From positions 620,001-684,000 of the forward strand of contig NZ_CP124862.1 in NCBI RefSeq assembly GCF_030013905.1: DNA of 64,000 nt, read 5' to 3'. The DNA comes from Petroclostridium sp. X23. GTDB lineage: Bacteria > Bacillota > Clostridia > SK-Y3. Below the pieces are notes generated by a model. It worked only from the letters and a program-made list of their open reading frames with translations, was not told the origin of the DNA and did not search any database. Both the position numbers and the translations under genes were made by a program. Positions 42,001 through 51,086 of this stretch are shown in pieces (within the stretch, counting starts at the first letter, position 1; each line of letters begins with the position of its first letter).

Positions 42001-43926
42001 CTATCTTTTAGCTGTTGTAGCCGCATAAGAATCTTTCTCATTATTTTTGCAAATGATTTCCAATACTTCTTCCTTAACTCCTTTATCTCTAAATGTTTGA
42101 ACTACATCTTCAAATTCTCTCGAGTCTACACGATACATTCCATTTAAAGAAGTGATGCTAGCTGGTTTAATATCAGATGGTTTAAACTTTTTGATGATAT
42201 CTTTTATATCTACCCTATAATCCGGATAATCAATATACACATATTGTATTTTATCTAGCATAGTTATTTCATCTTGGAACTTTTCAATTAAAGCATCTAA
42301 TACCTTTGTGTATTTTATATTTAAATTATCTTTTAAATCCTTTATTAACTTGCTAAATGCTACCGCTCTTTTTCCTTGAACTATCTTATTAAATACCTCT
42401 AGTTCGGCCTTAGTTAAAGAATCAGAAATACTTAAATTTATATCTAAAGATTCTCGCGTCAAATAGAAGTATTTAGGCAAATCTTTTTTGTATAAATCTA
42501 CAGGATCAGATTTCAACCATCTGATGATATTCTTATCTGACCATTTACGATATTCCTCTGGAAACTCTTCATTATTAATTGCAATATCAGTTAACGTCTT
42601 TAGCTCATTAATTTCTGCTTGGGTTTTGTTCTTTCCTACAGTCCACTTATATAATTCTTTAAACAATTTATCATCAATATATTCTAATGCCATAAGTTTT
42701 GCTAAAATTGAATAATCAAAGGATTTATCTGCTTTATAATATATCTCAGCCAAACTTTTCCTTACCAAGAAAGTATTTAAAAACCTCTTCGCTTGACGAG
42801 GATTTCCTTTTAAAGTACTTGAAATCACTTCACTTGTACTGGATATTATATTAAATATACTTTCAAATTCATCAAGTTTACCATCTTCAAAGATTGTTTT
42901 ATCATACTTTTCATATGAACTTTTGATAAAATCCAAATCTATTTTTTCACCACTAATAAAAACTGATTTTTCTTTTACTCTGTTTAATAATATACTTAAC
43001 TGATTCTTTTCTTTAGTTTTCTTGTCATCCGCTGTATCGCCTTTAATAAGATATAATTCGCAAATCAAAAGCAATAAATAGTTTTTAACATCCATTTCTG
43101 ATAACTCTGGAATGTTAATCGGTAATTGTATTATTTTTTCAATATAGTTGTCCGAAAACCTTATAGTATCTTCACTTATTTTAGGATATTTTTTTTCTAC
43201 AGAATACTTTATAACTTGGGTATCAACAGCAATTATAAACGTCGTCTTTGGAACAGATAAAAACAATTTTACAGCTTCAAGTGTTTCAATTACTCTTTCT
43301 GGTGTACAACGATCTAAATCATCAATCATTACCACCAAGTTCTTGATTTTAGACTGATCAATTAATTCTCCAAATTCTTTTCTGAATAACCGAATGTTTT
43401 CTACTGTAGTATTATCGTCTTTTTTTTCTTTCCAAATCTCTTTGAAATCTTCAACTAATTCTTTACGTTTATCTTCTGTAAGATATTGAGCAGCAGTGAT
43501 AGTCGCTACAGCTGGATTAATAGCACTCATCGCAAAAGGCATTCCATGTTTAATCACTGTTGCACCTAATCTTATAAAATCAATTCTACCTATTAGAGTA
43601 TTCACTTTATCTTTTAATTCTTTAAAAGCAGGCTGGTTATCCAACAATGCCCTTAATAAACTCTCCATGATAGCGCTTTTAGCATCATCATAACCTTCAA
43701 ACATCCAAGAGTTCAAAGGAATACATACAATATCCTTATGAGACGGATCAATTTTTTTAATATTCTCTTCAACTAGTTTTAATAATGTTGATTTTCCAAC
43801 TCCCCAGCTACCTAACAACCCTATTGTCAAAGGATTAAGTCGCTTATTTGCCGCTATATTGGTTATTAATTCCGCAAAAGGACTATATGCCAACAAGTCA
43901 ACTTCCGATTCTCTATCTAACCACAT
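42001..43926 (-). CDS. qatA: QatA: KAP-type P-loop ATPase of the Qat system
   Basis: 641 residues; GGGGG precedes the ATG at 43926. Walker A LLGSWGVGKSTLLKL (residues 38-52), Walker B LVVMIDDLDRCTPERVIETL (about 199) and the downstream sensor region FIIAVDTQVIKYSVEKKYP define a KAP NTPase. A long helical C-terminus follows (KGNPRQAKRFLNTFLVRKSL). In Qat this is the large ATPase subunit; no membrane spans are seen, although many KAP proteins have them. Second gene after the DUF1413 protein. Confidence 0.9.
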   Translation of the reverse strand: MWLDRESEVDLLAYSPFAELITNIAANKRLNPLTIGLLGSWGVGKSTLLKLVEENIKKIDPSHKDIVCIPLNSWMFEGYDDAKSAIMESLLRALLDNQPAFKELKDKVNTLIGRIDFIRLGATVIKHGMPFAMSAINPAVATITAAQYLTEDKRKELVEDFKEIWKEKKDDNTTVENIRLFRKEFGELIDQSKIKNLVVMIDDLDRCTPERVIETLEAVKLFLSVPKTTFIIAVDTQVIKYSVEKKYPKISEDTIRFSDNYIEKIIQLPINIPELSEMDVKNYLLLLICELYLIKGDTADDKKTKEKNQLSILLNRVKEKSVFISGEKIDLDFIKSSYEKYDKTIFEDGKLDEFESIFNIISSTSEVISSTLKGNPRQAKRFLNTFLVRKSLAEIYYKADKSFDYSILAKLMALEYIDDKLFKELYKWTVGKNKTQAEINELKTLTDIAINNEEFPEEYRKWSDKNIIRWLKSDPVDLYKKDLPKYFYLTRESLDINLSISDSLTKAELEVFNKIVQGKRAVAFSKLIKDLKDNLNIKYTKVLDALIEKFQDEITMLDKIQYVYIDYPDYRVDIKDIIKKFKPSDIKPASITSLNGMYRVDSREFEDVVQTFRDKGVKEEVLEIICKNNEKDSYAATTAKR

Positions 43927-43945
43927 ACATAATTACCCCCTTTTT

Positions 43946-44188
43946 TTAGATATCCGTAGATTTTATATATCTTTGCTGACCTGATGAGGTCTTTTCAATA
44001 GCCTTTACTTCATTAGATGATATATTAATATAGTTTAGAAACAGTGTTCCCAGCAGGAGCCGGTCACTTCTTGATATTCTGTTCCACTCATAACCTTTGA
44101 ATAAATCCCTTAACAAAAAGATTTCACCGTGATCAAGATTAGATATTTCACTCTTCGCAATATCTAAAAGCACATTAACATTTGGCAT
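43946..44188 (-). CDS. DUF1413-domain small protein, first gene of the Qat operon
   Basis: 80 residues; GGAGGTTG precedes the ATG at 44188. The core GEIFLLRDLFKGYEWNRISR then SDRLLLGTLFLNYIN matches DUF1413, small proteins sometimes linked to DNA-binding or toxin contexts. It lies 19 bases before qatA and behind the 27-bp palindrome at 44209-44235, so it may autoregulate the operon. Not part of the standard Qat set. Confidence 0.65.
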   Translation of the reverse strand: MPNVNVLLDIAKSEISNLDHGEIFLLRDLFKGYEWNRISRSDRLLLGTLFLNYINISSNEVKAIEKTSSGQQRYIKSTDI

Positions 44189-44208
44189 TTTTCAACCTCC
44201 AAGATGAA

Positions 44209-44235
44209 AATAACAATATTGTCAATATTGTTATT
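44209..44235. promoter_or_regulatory. 27-bp perfect palindrome, probable operator of the Qat operon
   Basis: AATAACAATATTG, one base, then CAATATTGTTATT: a 13-bp perfect inverted repeat. It starts 5 bases after the -10 box of the promoter at 44240-44268 and ends 20 bases before the DUF1413 gene, covering the expected transcription start. A dimeric repressor bound here would block transcription. Confidence 0.75.
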
Positions 44236-44239
44236 AACA

Positions 44240-44268
44240 ATTTTATATCTTCAGGAGATTTATTTCAA
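44240..44268 (-). promoter_or_regulatory. Sigma-A-like promoter of the DUF1413-Qat operon
   Basis: TTGAAA (44268-44263), 17-base spacer, TAAAAT (44245-44240) on the minus strand. The palindrome follows directly. No other promoter-like sequence stronger than this is seen between the small STAS-like fragment and the DUF1413 gene. Confidence 0.6.
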
Positions 44269-44434
44269 CATAAAACACTATAATTTTCAAAATCTTCGAA
44301 TATTTATTATCTCTTATAGTAGCTATTAAAAGTAATATATAAAAAGAGAACGCCAGCCAAAAAGCCAACATTCTCTCATAATTGCCCAGTCTCAAATTAC
44401 CTCACACTGCCTAATATAGACATGTCTGAACTCT

Positions 44435-44617
44435 CTAAATAAAGCACTGCGTAAACATGTCTACACACTCCATATCTAATACAACTGAAACATCAATTTT
44501 ATTTTTCAAAATCTTATTCCTGAAATCATCGCCATCCGTGGTGAAAGTAGTATATCGCGCAAAGTGCTGAAAACTAAGGATTTCTACGTATCTTTCCTTT
44601 GCATTCCTATTACGCAC
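44435..44617 (-). pseudogene. Possible STAS-like (DUF4325-type) fragment
   Basis: A 60-codon frame reads FARYTTFTTDGDDFRNKILK and VSVVLDMECVDMFTQCF. The order 'TTdGddfR...vVLDmexVdmFtqcF' resembles the STAS-like DUF4325 domain but stops abruptly after it. No good ribosome site precedes the ATG. Treated as a remnant. The neighbouring 44618-44886 contains no gene that I can support. Confidence 0.3.
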
Positions 44618-44886
44618 TCCACATGTGCCGTATAGGAAAACATACCCTCGATATACTAAATGATTTTACTCTGATAATGATATATAAACATTGCTTAGAA
44701 GTACCAATCTCCTACGAATAGCACTACTGCGTTTTTTCTTCTTTTGTCTGGCAGCAAGACGAAGTAAAAGACTCTATTGCTCATCAATTAATCTAGACAG
44801 ATCAAAAATAAAAGAATATATTTCTTGTAAGGGCTTCAAAAGATGACGTATAGCCGCGTTATATTCATTGTGGTAAGCTAATACTA

Positions 44887-46512
44887 TCATTTTTGGAAGC
44901 ACTTTTTATTTCTTTGATTCAATCTGCATTTCTCTGGCAATTCCTTTGACCAGGGCAGATACTTATTTAGTATTTCAGGATAGTTATGAAAATCTGTATC
45001 CGGGATCGACGCTAGGATATATCTTAGATATTCATACACATCCAGATCATTTGCTTTTGCAGATTCTACTATTGTATAGAGAATAGCATTGGCTGTTGCT
45101 CCTTTAGGTGTATCAGCAAAGAGCCAAGCTCTTCTTGCCGTAGCATATGGTTTAATATTTGCTTCACATAAATTATTCGAGATGGGAAGTCTTCCGTCTT
45201 CCAAAAATGTTTCCAGATATTTTTTCTGGTTTTTGGCATAATTAAGGGCTTTTGTCAGGTTCTCATTTGTAGTAGAAAGAGCAGATGTTTCTTCAACCCA
45301 CGACCAAAAGGCATCTAGGATGGCTCGTGACGCCACCTGACGCTTCTCTTTCTTTTCTTCATATGTTAATTCCTTCATCTCATCTTCCAATTTAAAGAGA
45401 AGATTAATGAATTCTCTGCCTTCAGCACCTTTGGAACCTGGGATTTCTTTTCCCTTATTATCCAGTGGAATACTTTCGATTAGGTATCTGCGGCAGTGAG
45501 CCCAACATAAATTTCTTTTTATTCCCTCGGCTTTTTCATAACCAGCATATGCATCTGTGGTCAAATATCCATGAAAACCATTTAATAGCATTTTTGCTAC
45601 TTCACCGCTTCTGGTTCTGGAGTAGTAAAAATATGCTCCTTTTATCTCCTCACAAGCTGCACTTCGAATGACCCACATAAAGGAATCACTGCTAGCTTTC
45701 TTGCCCTCTTCCTTATTGCACTGGATTCTCGTTTCATCCATGTGGAGAACTTCACATTTTAAAAGTTCCTCATGGATTCGGTTGTAAATCGGAGTCAACC
45801 ATTCCTCGCTGCATCGGATCGTCCAGTTCGCCATGTTAGCTCTTGGTAATACCAATCCCATACGGTACCAGTCCTTTTCCTGACGGTTGAAAGGAATCCC
45901 CATTGCAAACTTCTGATACATGACCTGCGCCACAAGGGATGCAGTTGCTATGGAATGTGGCAGAACCGGAGTTGGAACTGCAGCTTTTTGGAAATGGTCT
46001 TTGGGATTTTCACTCCCTTCCTTTCCACATCTGGTGCACTTGGCAACTTCCTGGACAACCTGTACCACTTTCAGCTTCGCCGGGATGAATTCCACTTCGG
46101 TGCGTATAAGTTTTTTACCAATAACTTTCAGTGCTTCTCCACACTCGGAACAGTTTTCTTCCGGAGGAATAATATATTCCTCCACCTCTTTCGGAATACC
46201 TGCAAGCATTTCGGCTCTGACACCAGGCTGTCTTGCAGTTCTTTGGTAGCTTGGAACGGTTATTTTTTTCTGTTCCTTAAATAGTTCCTTTGCCAGTTCC
46301 TGTGTTGTTTCAAACAGATTCATCTGTTCGTCTACATGTTTGGTAACCTCTGTAGAAGCACCAAAGAGTTTCTTACGGGCATGCAGAAGAGCCTGTATCA
46401 TATTTTCTATCTGAATATTCTGTTTTTCAATGATTTTATCTTTTGCTTCCAGTTCTCTCTTTTGTTTTTCAACTAAGGCTCGAAGCATTTGTAGTTCTTC
46501 ATTCTCTGTCAT
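44887..46512 (-). mobile_element. tnpC: IS66-family transposase TnpC
   Basis: 541 residues, apparently full length. N-terminal leucine-rich coiled coil (LVEKQKRELEAKDKIIEKQN), a zinc-finger-like CSECGEALKV region, DDE-type core with VLHMDETRIQCNK, YLTTDAYAGYEKAEG, LCWAHCRRYL, and the C-terminal NNLCEANIKPYATARRAWLF. A ribosome site AGAAGGA precedes the ATG at 46512. With TnpB at 46655-47014 it forms an IS66 whose TnpA is missing, so the copy may not move by itself. Confidence 0.92.
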
Positions 46513-46654
46513 GGGTATACTCGTCCTTCTTTTTCAGCTGATTTAAGTATACCATTTTTCACAGACTTTATCTATATTTCCAACGATATTGATGAACTGA
46601 AAAGTGTTGATTTTATGCGTGTTTCCTGGCTTTTATTTGTCATATTCACGAAGC

Positions 46655-47014
46655 TTAAAAACAGGTTTTTCCGGCGCTCATTTCAACAGGATAAAGTGCC
46701 TTTTTCTGTTCCATTTCTAATCCCTGAAGAAGCCACTCCATCTGCTGGAATGTAATCTCTTTTACTTCAGCCGGATTCTTTGGCCACTGAAATTTCATTC
46801 CTTCCAGCAGCTTCTTGCTGGCCAGAATAAAACCATTTTTATCATATCTTAAAACCTTAATGCCTGTTTTTCTTTTGTTGCAGAAGATGAAGGCACATCT
46901 GTCTGAGAATGGATCAAGCCTGAATTGTAGATTCACAATCGCCACCAGTCCTTCTATCTGCTTGCGAAAATCAGTTGCGCCACAGGCAATGCTATACCGA
47001 AATCGGTATAGCAT
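46655..47014 (-). mobile_element. tnpB: IS66 accessory protein TnpB, 5' end altered
   Basis: 119 residues. SIACGATDFRKQIEGLVAIV, RCAFIFCNKRKTGIKVLRYD and FQWPKNPAEVKEITFQQMEW are typical of IS66 Orf2. The first codons (MLYRFRYS) are made by the TATACCGA palindrome at 46991-47012 rather than by the usual TnpB N-terminus, and no TnpA gene precedes. The 5' end of the IS therefore seems rearranged. Confidence 0.85.
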
Positions 47015-47095
47015 TGCTTATACCGAAAAAATAACTATACCGAGATTCTGTTGAAAGTATCATTCTACTGGTTTCTTAGCATAAATTTCGGTATA
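46993..47095. repeat. Cluster of five TATACCGA octamers
   Basis: TATACCGA occurs at 46993-47000, 47019-47026 and 47036-47043, and inverted (TCGGTATA) at 47003-47010 and 47088-47095. The first pair is a perfect palindrome GCTATACCGA-AA-TCGGTATAGC. The cluster fills the gap between the IS66 tnpB gene and the tyrosine recombinase fragment, which suits recombinase core or arm sites. Confidence 0.7.
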
Positions 47096-47107
47096 GTATT
47101 TCGCTGA

Positions 47108-47488
47108 TTACAGGCGATAAAGTTTTTCCATCACCTTTTTATCTTTCCACTTTTTAGCGGTCTGGCTCTCATTAGCCTTTTCTAATGACTTTGCTAAGGT
47201 ATCAAGTGTTGCAAAAGCATAGAATCCGGAGGTGGTTGAAATATTCTCATGTCCTAACAGTTGTTGTATATGTGTCAATGGAATTCCCTGTTGATACAAA
47301 TTCATGGCTCTCGTTTTTCGAATCATATGGCAATGGACACTTGAGGGCATCTTTGTTCCATTTGATATACATTTTGCTGCATAGCGTTTTAGCATTTTCT
47401 CTACCGTATCCGTCGAAAGATGATGTTTCTCACCATGCGTTGTTGCATAAAAAAGCGGTGCATCTGGTTTGTTATCATCATGAAATTG
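47108..47488 (-). pseudogene. Tyrosine recombinase/integrase C-terminal fragment
   Basis: An open frame of 127 codons without its own start, closed upstream by TAA at 47491-47489. SVHCHMIRKTRAMNLYQQGI (HxxR), THIQQLLGHENISTT (LLGH) and SGFYAFATLDTL (catalytic Tyr) are the second half of an integrase catalytic domain. The box I arginine and N-terminal arm-binding and core-binding domains are missing. It may be what remains of the integrase of an older element. Confidence 0.8.
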
Positions 47489-47521
47489 TTACTGTTCAGA
47501 GGCTAACTTGAACTAAATAAG

Positions 47522-47557
47522 CCGATGGTTTAGACTTATACATGTCAAAACCATCGG
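47522..47557. terminator. Hairpin after the second IS66-type transposase
   Basis: CCGATGGTTT (47522-47531) and AAACCATCGG (47548-47557) form a 10-bp stem with a 16-base loop. It begins right after the transposase stop, and a T-run follows on the plus strand. Likely the transposase terminator or part of the element's end. Confidence 0.6.
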
Positions 47558-47564
47558 TTTTTCT

Positions 47565-48812
47565 TTATCCAAATGTTCTGGATACTCTGTCGAATATATT
47601 CGCTTCTTCTTTTTGCCGCATCATAACAAGCATGCTCATGCATTGGCAGAGATTATCGATGCTCTCTTGACTCCTGAATGACATAGCCTGCGCCTGTTTC
47701 CTTTTATAGCTTCGAAGCAATCTTTCGGCTTCATTGTTTGTTGCTGGAACTTTGCGATTATGAAGAAACAGAAGATGATTCGACTTATATTTTTTCATTC
47801 GCAGATATAAATTATATCCATCCTTATAGTATGTACTTGGCGGTATATATTCATATTCTTCTGTTGCCTTTTGGAGAATCTCGTCATATCTACCTTCGAA
47901 TTCAGAGATTTTCTCCGAACTGCATTCTCCTTCGGGAGGAAGTCCATTCCTGTAATGGATCATTTCACGTACCAGTGAACACATCTCTTTGTTCCATGTA
48001 CGGTCAGATTCATTATCAACACTGTCCTTCAAGTAACGAAGGACATGGGCAAGGCATTCCTGATGATCCGTGCCATAACGGAAAAATGTTTTTTCGTGAT
48101 CATGCACAAGGATTCCCTGGTACTCCTCTGTTGGTGTACCTTTAACACCTTCGTGCCCTTTTTTCTCACGTGCAAAATACATGGCTTTTCCATCGGGCGT
48201 TGCACAGATGAATACATATGCGCTTTTTCCATTCACTTTCGCATTCGTACAATCAGTATGCATGACCGGAGACAGCAGCATATCTGCAAACATTGCTTTT
48301 CTATCCTGCTCAGACTTCTCTGCAAATTCTTTGCAGAGATTGTTAATCATGCCTTTGGAAATGGCAAGTTTTCCATCGGTTAAGTCAGACAGAAACTTTC
48401 TGCTTTTGTCAATCGATGTACAGCAGTCATTATTCAAAAGGAACAGGAATGCTTTAATGCTTCCATCGTAATTCACATCATTGACAACGCCTGGTGGAAA
48501 GGCGGCATGAATCCGTTCACCTGTCTTGGTATTATAATAAACATCAGCACGATATTCTGTTACATCCAATACCAAACGTATTCTTACATGTTGTTTTACA
48601 ATCGTTTTTGATGTCTTTTTAAAATCAGGATCATCAAGAATTTCTTGTGGTGGAAGCAGTAAGACGGGTTCAGAAGTTGGGATTTGTTTTTTTCTACAGT
48701 GACCTTTATGGCCTAGCTGACCGCCAGGTTTTCTCCCCGTTTTTTCTCGACTATTGGCTATCTTCTTGTGTCTAATTGATTTAGATGAAGATAGAGAAGA
48801 GTTTTCGTAATG
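47565..48812 (-). pseudogene. Second IS66-type transposase, N-terminally truncated
   Basis: The open frame covers 416 codons but has no start near its 5' end; a TTG at 48575 could only give a shortened 336-residue protein. Upstream of it the frame still reads KTGRKPGGQLGHKGHCRKKQ, the usual zinc-rich IS66 N-terminal region. The core has VMHTDCTNAKVNGKSAYVF, ILVHDHEKTFFRYG, QECLAHVLRYLKD and the end NRKVPATNNEAERLLRSYKR. It differs from TnpC at 44887 and resembles the single-gene IS66 group. Homology stops at about 48812, where unrelated sequence begins. Confidence 0.8.
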
Positions 48813-48884
48813 TTATTATCATATCTGCAAAGTGCAGTGTAGAGGCAGAAATATATTTACCCACTCTATGCTGTTATGGACACC

Positions 48885-49562
48885 CTATTCTTGCGGAGCT
48901 GGACTACGCCAGTTTTCTTGATTTTCACCCAGATACACCACGGCTCGCCCCCTACCGTCAGAACTCCAACTGCCGTCTGTTCGTTTGCGGTGGCAGAGAT
49001 AGAATCCCAAAGGATATTCAGGCGATTTTGAAGAATCTATATACTGAAAGGCATAGCTGTTATCACCTGTAGATGCAACGACCAATTCCTCCGCCTCTGT
49101 GACAGTCATTGGTTTCCATAGTAGCACGCTCATACCGATGGCCAACGTCACCAGAAAACAGCAGCCAGCCCAGGTGTTCCAGCGTACACAATCCGCATCC
49201 CACCGACTAAATAGTCGTACCAGTAGTCCCAGCATCAACACAGCACACACCACCGCCACTATGCAAACCTGCCACAGGGAATAGCGATGCCACGTACGCC
49301 ACAAAAAATAGGCCATACACACCACCGCGCCGATTGTCCAACTGATTTCCTGCCTTTTCGATTGTGTCACAGCACCTTCTATCGTCATGCGAATAATCCA
49401 GCGCAATACATCTATAGCCAAGAAAGCACAAAATATAATAACTATTGCCGCTGCTTCGTTAAAGAATGCGTTGGCATATGGGATTTTTGTTAGTAAAACC
49501 ACTCCAATAGTAATGACAAACATCACAGTCAAAACTACAAGTTGGGATAGACTTTTTTTCAT
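48885..49562 (-). CDS. Polytopic membrane protein, unknown function
   Basis: 225 residues with about five membrane spans in the first 150 (VVLTVMFVITIGVVLL, AAAIVIIFCAFLAIDVLRWI, WTIGAVVCMAYFLW, VCIVAVVCAVLMLGLLV, GCCFLVTLAIGMSVLLW) and an outside or cytoplasmic end of about 75 residues. No transporter motif seen. Its 3' end lies only 70 bases from the point where the truncated IS66 begins, so the C-terminus may have been altered. GC content is higher than neighbours. Confidence 0.6.
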   Translation of the reverse strand: MKKSLSQLVVLTVMFVITIGVVLLTKIPYANAFFNEAAAIVIIFCAFLAIDVLRWIIRMTIEGAVTQSKRQEISWTIGAVVCMAYFLWRTWHRYSLWQVCIVAVVCAVLMLGLLVRLFSRWDADCVRWNTWAGCCFLVTLAIGMSVLLWKPMTVTEAEELVVASTGDNSYAFQYIDSSKSPEYPLGFYLCHRKRTDGSWSSDGRGRAVVYLGENQENWRSPAPQE

Positions 49563-50238
49563 TGCACTGTATTCCTTTCTACGTCAAATATAAATAATCT
49601 TTGCTCAAAGACGCCCGGTACATTCAAATTTGCCACACTTCCCAATCTCTATTATAACATGAATTCATCTTTCCATTTAGCATTATAGCTAATAAACATC
49701 TAATCAAATTTCGGCTATGTTGGTTAGCCTATTACACGGCCGTTTTATCAACTCAACCTTAAAAATCAATCCTAACCACAAAACCTCGGATTTTAAAAAA
49801 AACATCTAAATCGACCACTCGCGAACTACTGACATCCAATCTGCTCTGTACACATCCGATGACATCTAATCCGCTCTTACGGGATCTAAATGCCATCTTG
49901 GACATGTTTCCTTAAAGCAAAAAATCATCGTTTTTCCGCTTACAGTTTTTTGTGTAAAAACCCGTGAAAGGCTTATATCAAGCCTTCCCGAGTGCACTTC
50001 TCTATTTCCTTGACATCAAAACTACCGTCTCGTCGGTATTACAATTTGAAAACATATCCCCACAAACTATCATCAAGAAATTTTATTAAAGTAGATTGAT
50101 AGTTTTATGGAAAAATTAGAAACCTCTCTACTAATAAACATAATGGGAAGCCGACTTGCCTTGTCTGACTTTGGTTATGCTCATAATCTAATCTAAAAAT
50201 TAGAAGTTATAGCTTATCTTTATACCACTAAAGGAATT
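49563..50238. other. Long non-coding gap with short repeats
   Basis: About 680 bases with no convincing frame on either strand. It holds the 16-bp repeat TAAACATAATGGGAAG (50135-50150) shared with 9483-9498, and two related stretches around 49838 and 49868 (ACATCYAATCYGCTCT). Composition shifts sharply around 49.7-50.0 kb. It looks like insertion-element debris. Confidence 0.5.
50135..50150 (+). repeat. 16-bp repeat shared with 9483-9498
   Basis: TAAACATAATGGGAAG, identical to the copy in the defence cargo at 9.5 kb. Here it is flanked by CTAA and CCGACTTG, so similarity does not extend far. Possibly one terminus of an insertion sequence present in the strain. Confidence 0.45.
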
Positions 50239-50883
50239 TCACTGTATAATAGAATGGCTATGAATATAAAATTCTTCCTGACTTGGCTGGAATTTCTTCT
50301 CCATTTTTTCCAGACTCTCATCAAAGCGCTCGGCTTCTTGTTCGTCTATCTTCATCACAGGGCTGTCATAATAAACCCATTTCCTCCCGTCCAAAGCTTC
50401 CGGCTTCAGTTCTTTTACCATCATTGCTGCTGGGAATGTTTCATTCTCAAGACAGATATTGTACTTTTTACAACTCTTAAAGCCAAGGCTTACATAATTG
50501 CTTGGGTTTCCAAATATTACAATCACATCATAACCAAGTGAAACCGCCTGTTCAAAAGAATGCTCTATAAGCATTTTCCCGTAACCCATTCTTTGGTATT
50601 CCGGAATAATGCAAACCGGACCGAAGGTAAGGATTTCTTTTTCTTCCCCTGACTCATCAACCAGTTTTGCTTTTGTGTACATTATATTCCCGATGATCTG
50701 ATTATCAACTTCAATCACCAGATCTAACTCCGGCACAAAGTCCTTGTGGGATCGCATAACATGAACTAAATAATGTTCATTGCACCCCGGAATATATAAA
50801 TTCCAAAAAGATTTCCTCGTGATTTCTTCTACTCTCTCATAATCTGTTTCTTTTTCATTCCTAATCTTAACTATTTTGTTCAT
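50239..50883 (-). CDS. GNAT-family N-acetyltransferase
   Basis: 214 residues; GGAGG precedes the ATG at 50883. The acetyl-CoA-binding region ILTFGPVCIIPEYQRMGYGK (Q/RxxGxG/A type) and the preceding IIGNIMYTKAKL strand define the GNAT fold; IVIFGNPSNYVSLGFK follows. The extra C-terminal 50 residues are charged. YhbS-like; substrate unknown. It stands alone with AT-rich gaps on both sides; 50884-51086 shows no gene. Confidence 0.85.
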   Translation of the reverse strand: MNKIVKIRNEKETDYERVEEITRKSFWNLYIPGCNEHYLVHVMRSHKDFVPELDLVIEVDNQIIGNIMYTKAKLVDESGEEKEILTFGPVCIIPEYQRMGYGKMLIEHSFEQAVSLGYDVIVIFGNPSNYVSLGFKSCKKYNICLENETFPAAMMVKELKPEALDGRKWVYYDSPVMKIDEQEAERFDESLEKMEKKFQPSQEEFYIHSHSIIQ

Positions 50884-51086
50884 TTATAAACCTCCTATAA
50901 TTTACCTAAGACCAGTTTTTGTGCTTTTAATTATGCCTGTCTGCTCAATAAATTCCTATTTGTCTAAATGTTATGTGAATATTTTACATTTCATATTCTC
51001 TTAAAACAATTTCTTAATAAACTCACCAACAAAGTCATCTCATAAAAGCTGGTTGTTAGACTTCTTATTATTACTATAATTCACAC

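Noticed and set aside
44700-44800. 29-codon minus-strand frame starting MSNRVFYFVLLPDKRR
   Set aside because: No convincing ribosome site and no recognisable pattern; chance frame in a debris region.
47565-48575. Intact 336-residue transposase starting at TTG 48575
   Set aside because: Homologous IS66 sequence continues upstream in frame to about 48812, so the short version is an artefact of truncation.
49800-50100. Possible small RNA or riboswitch in the long gap
   Set aside because: No stable conserved fold or known motif could be recognised by eye; only short imperfect repeats.
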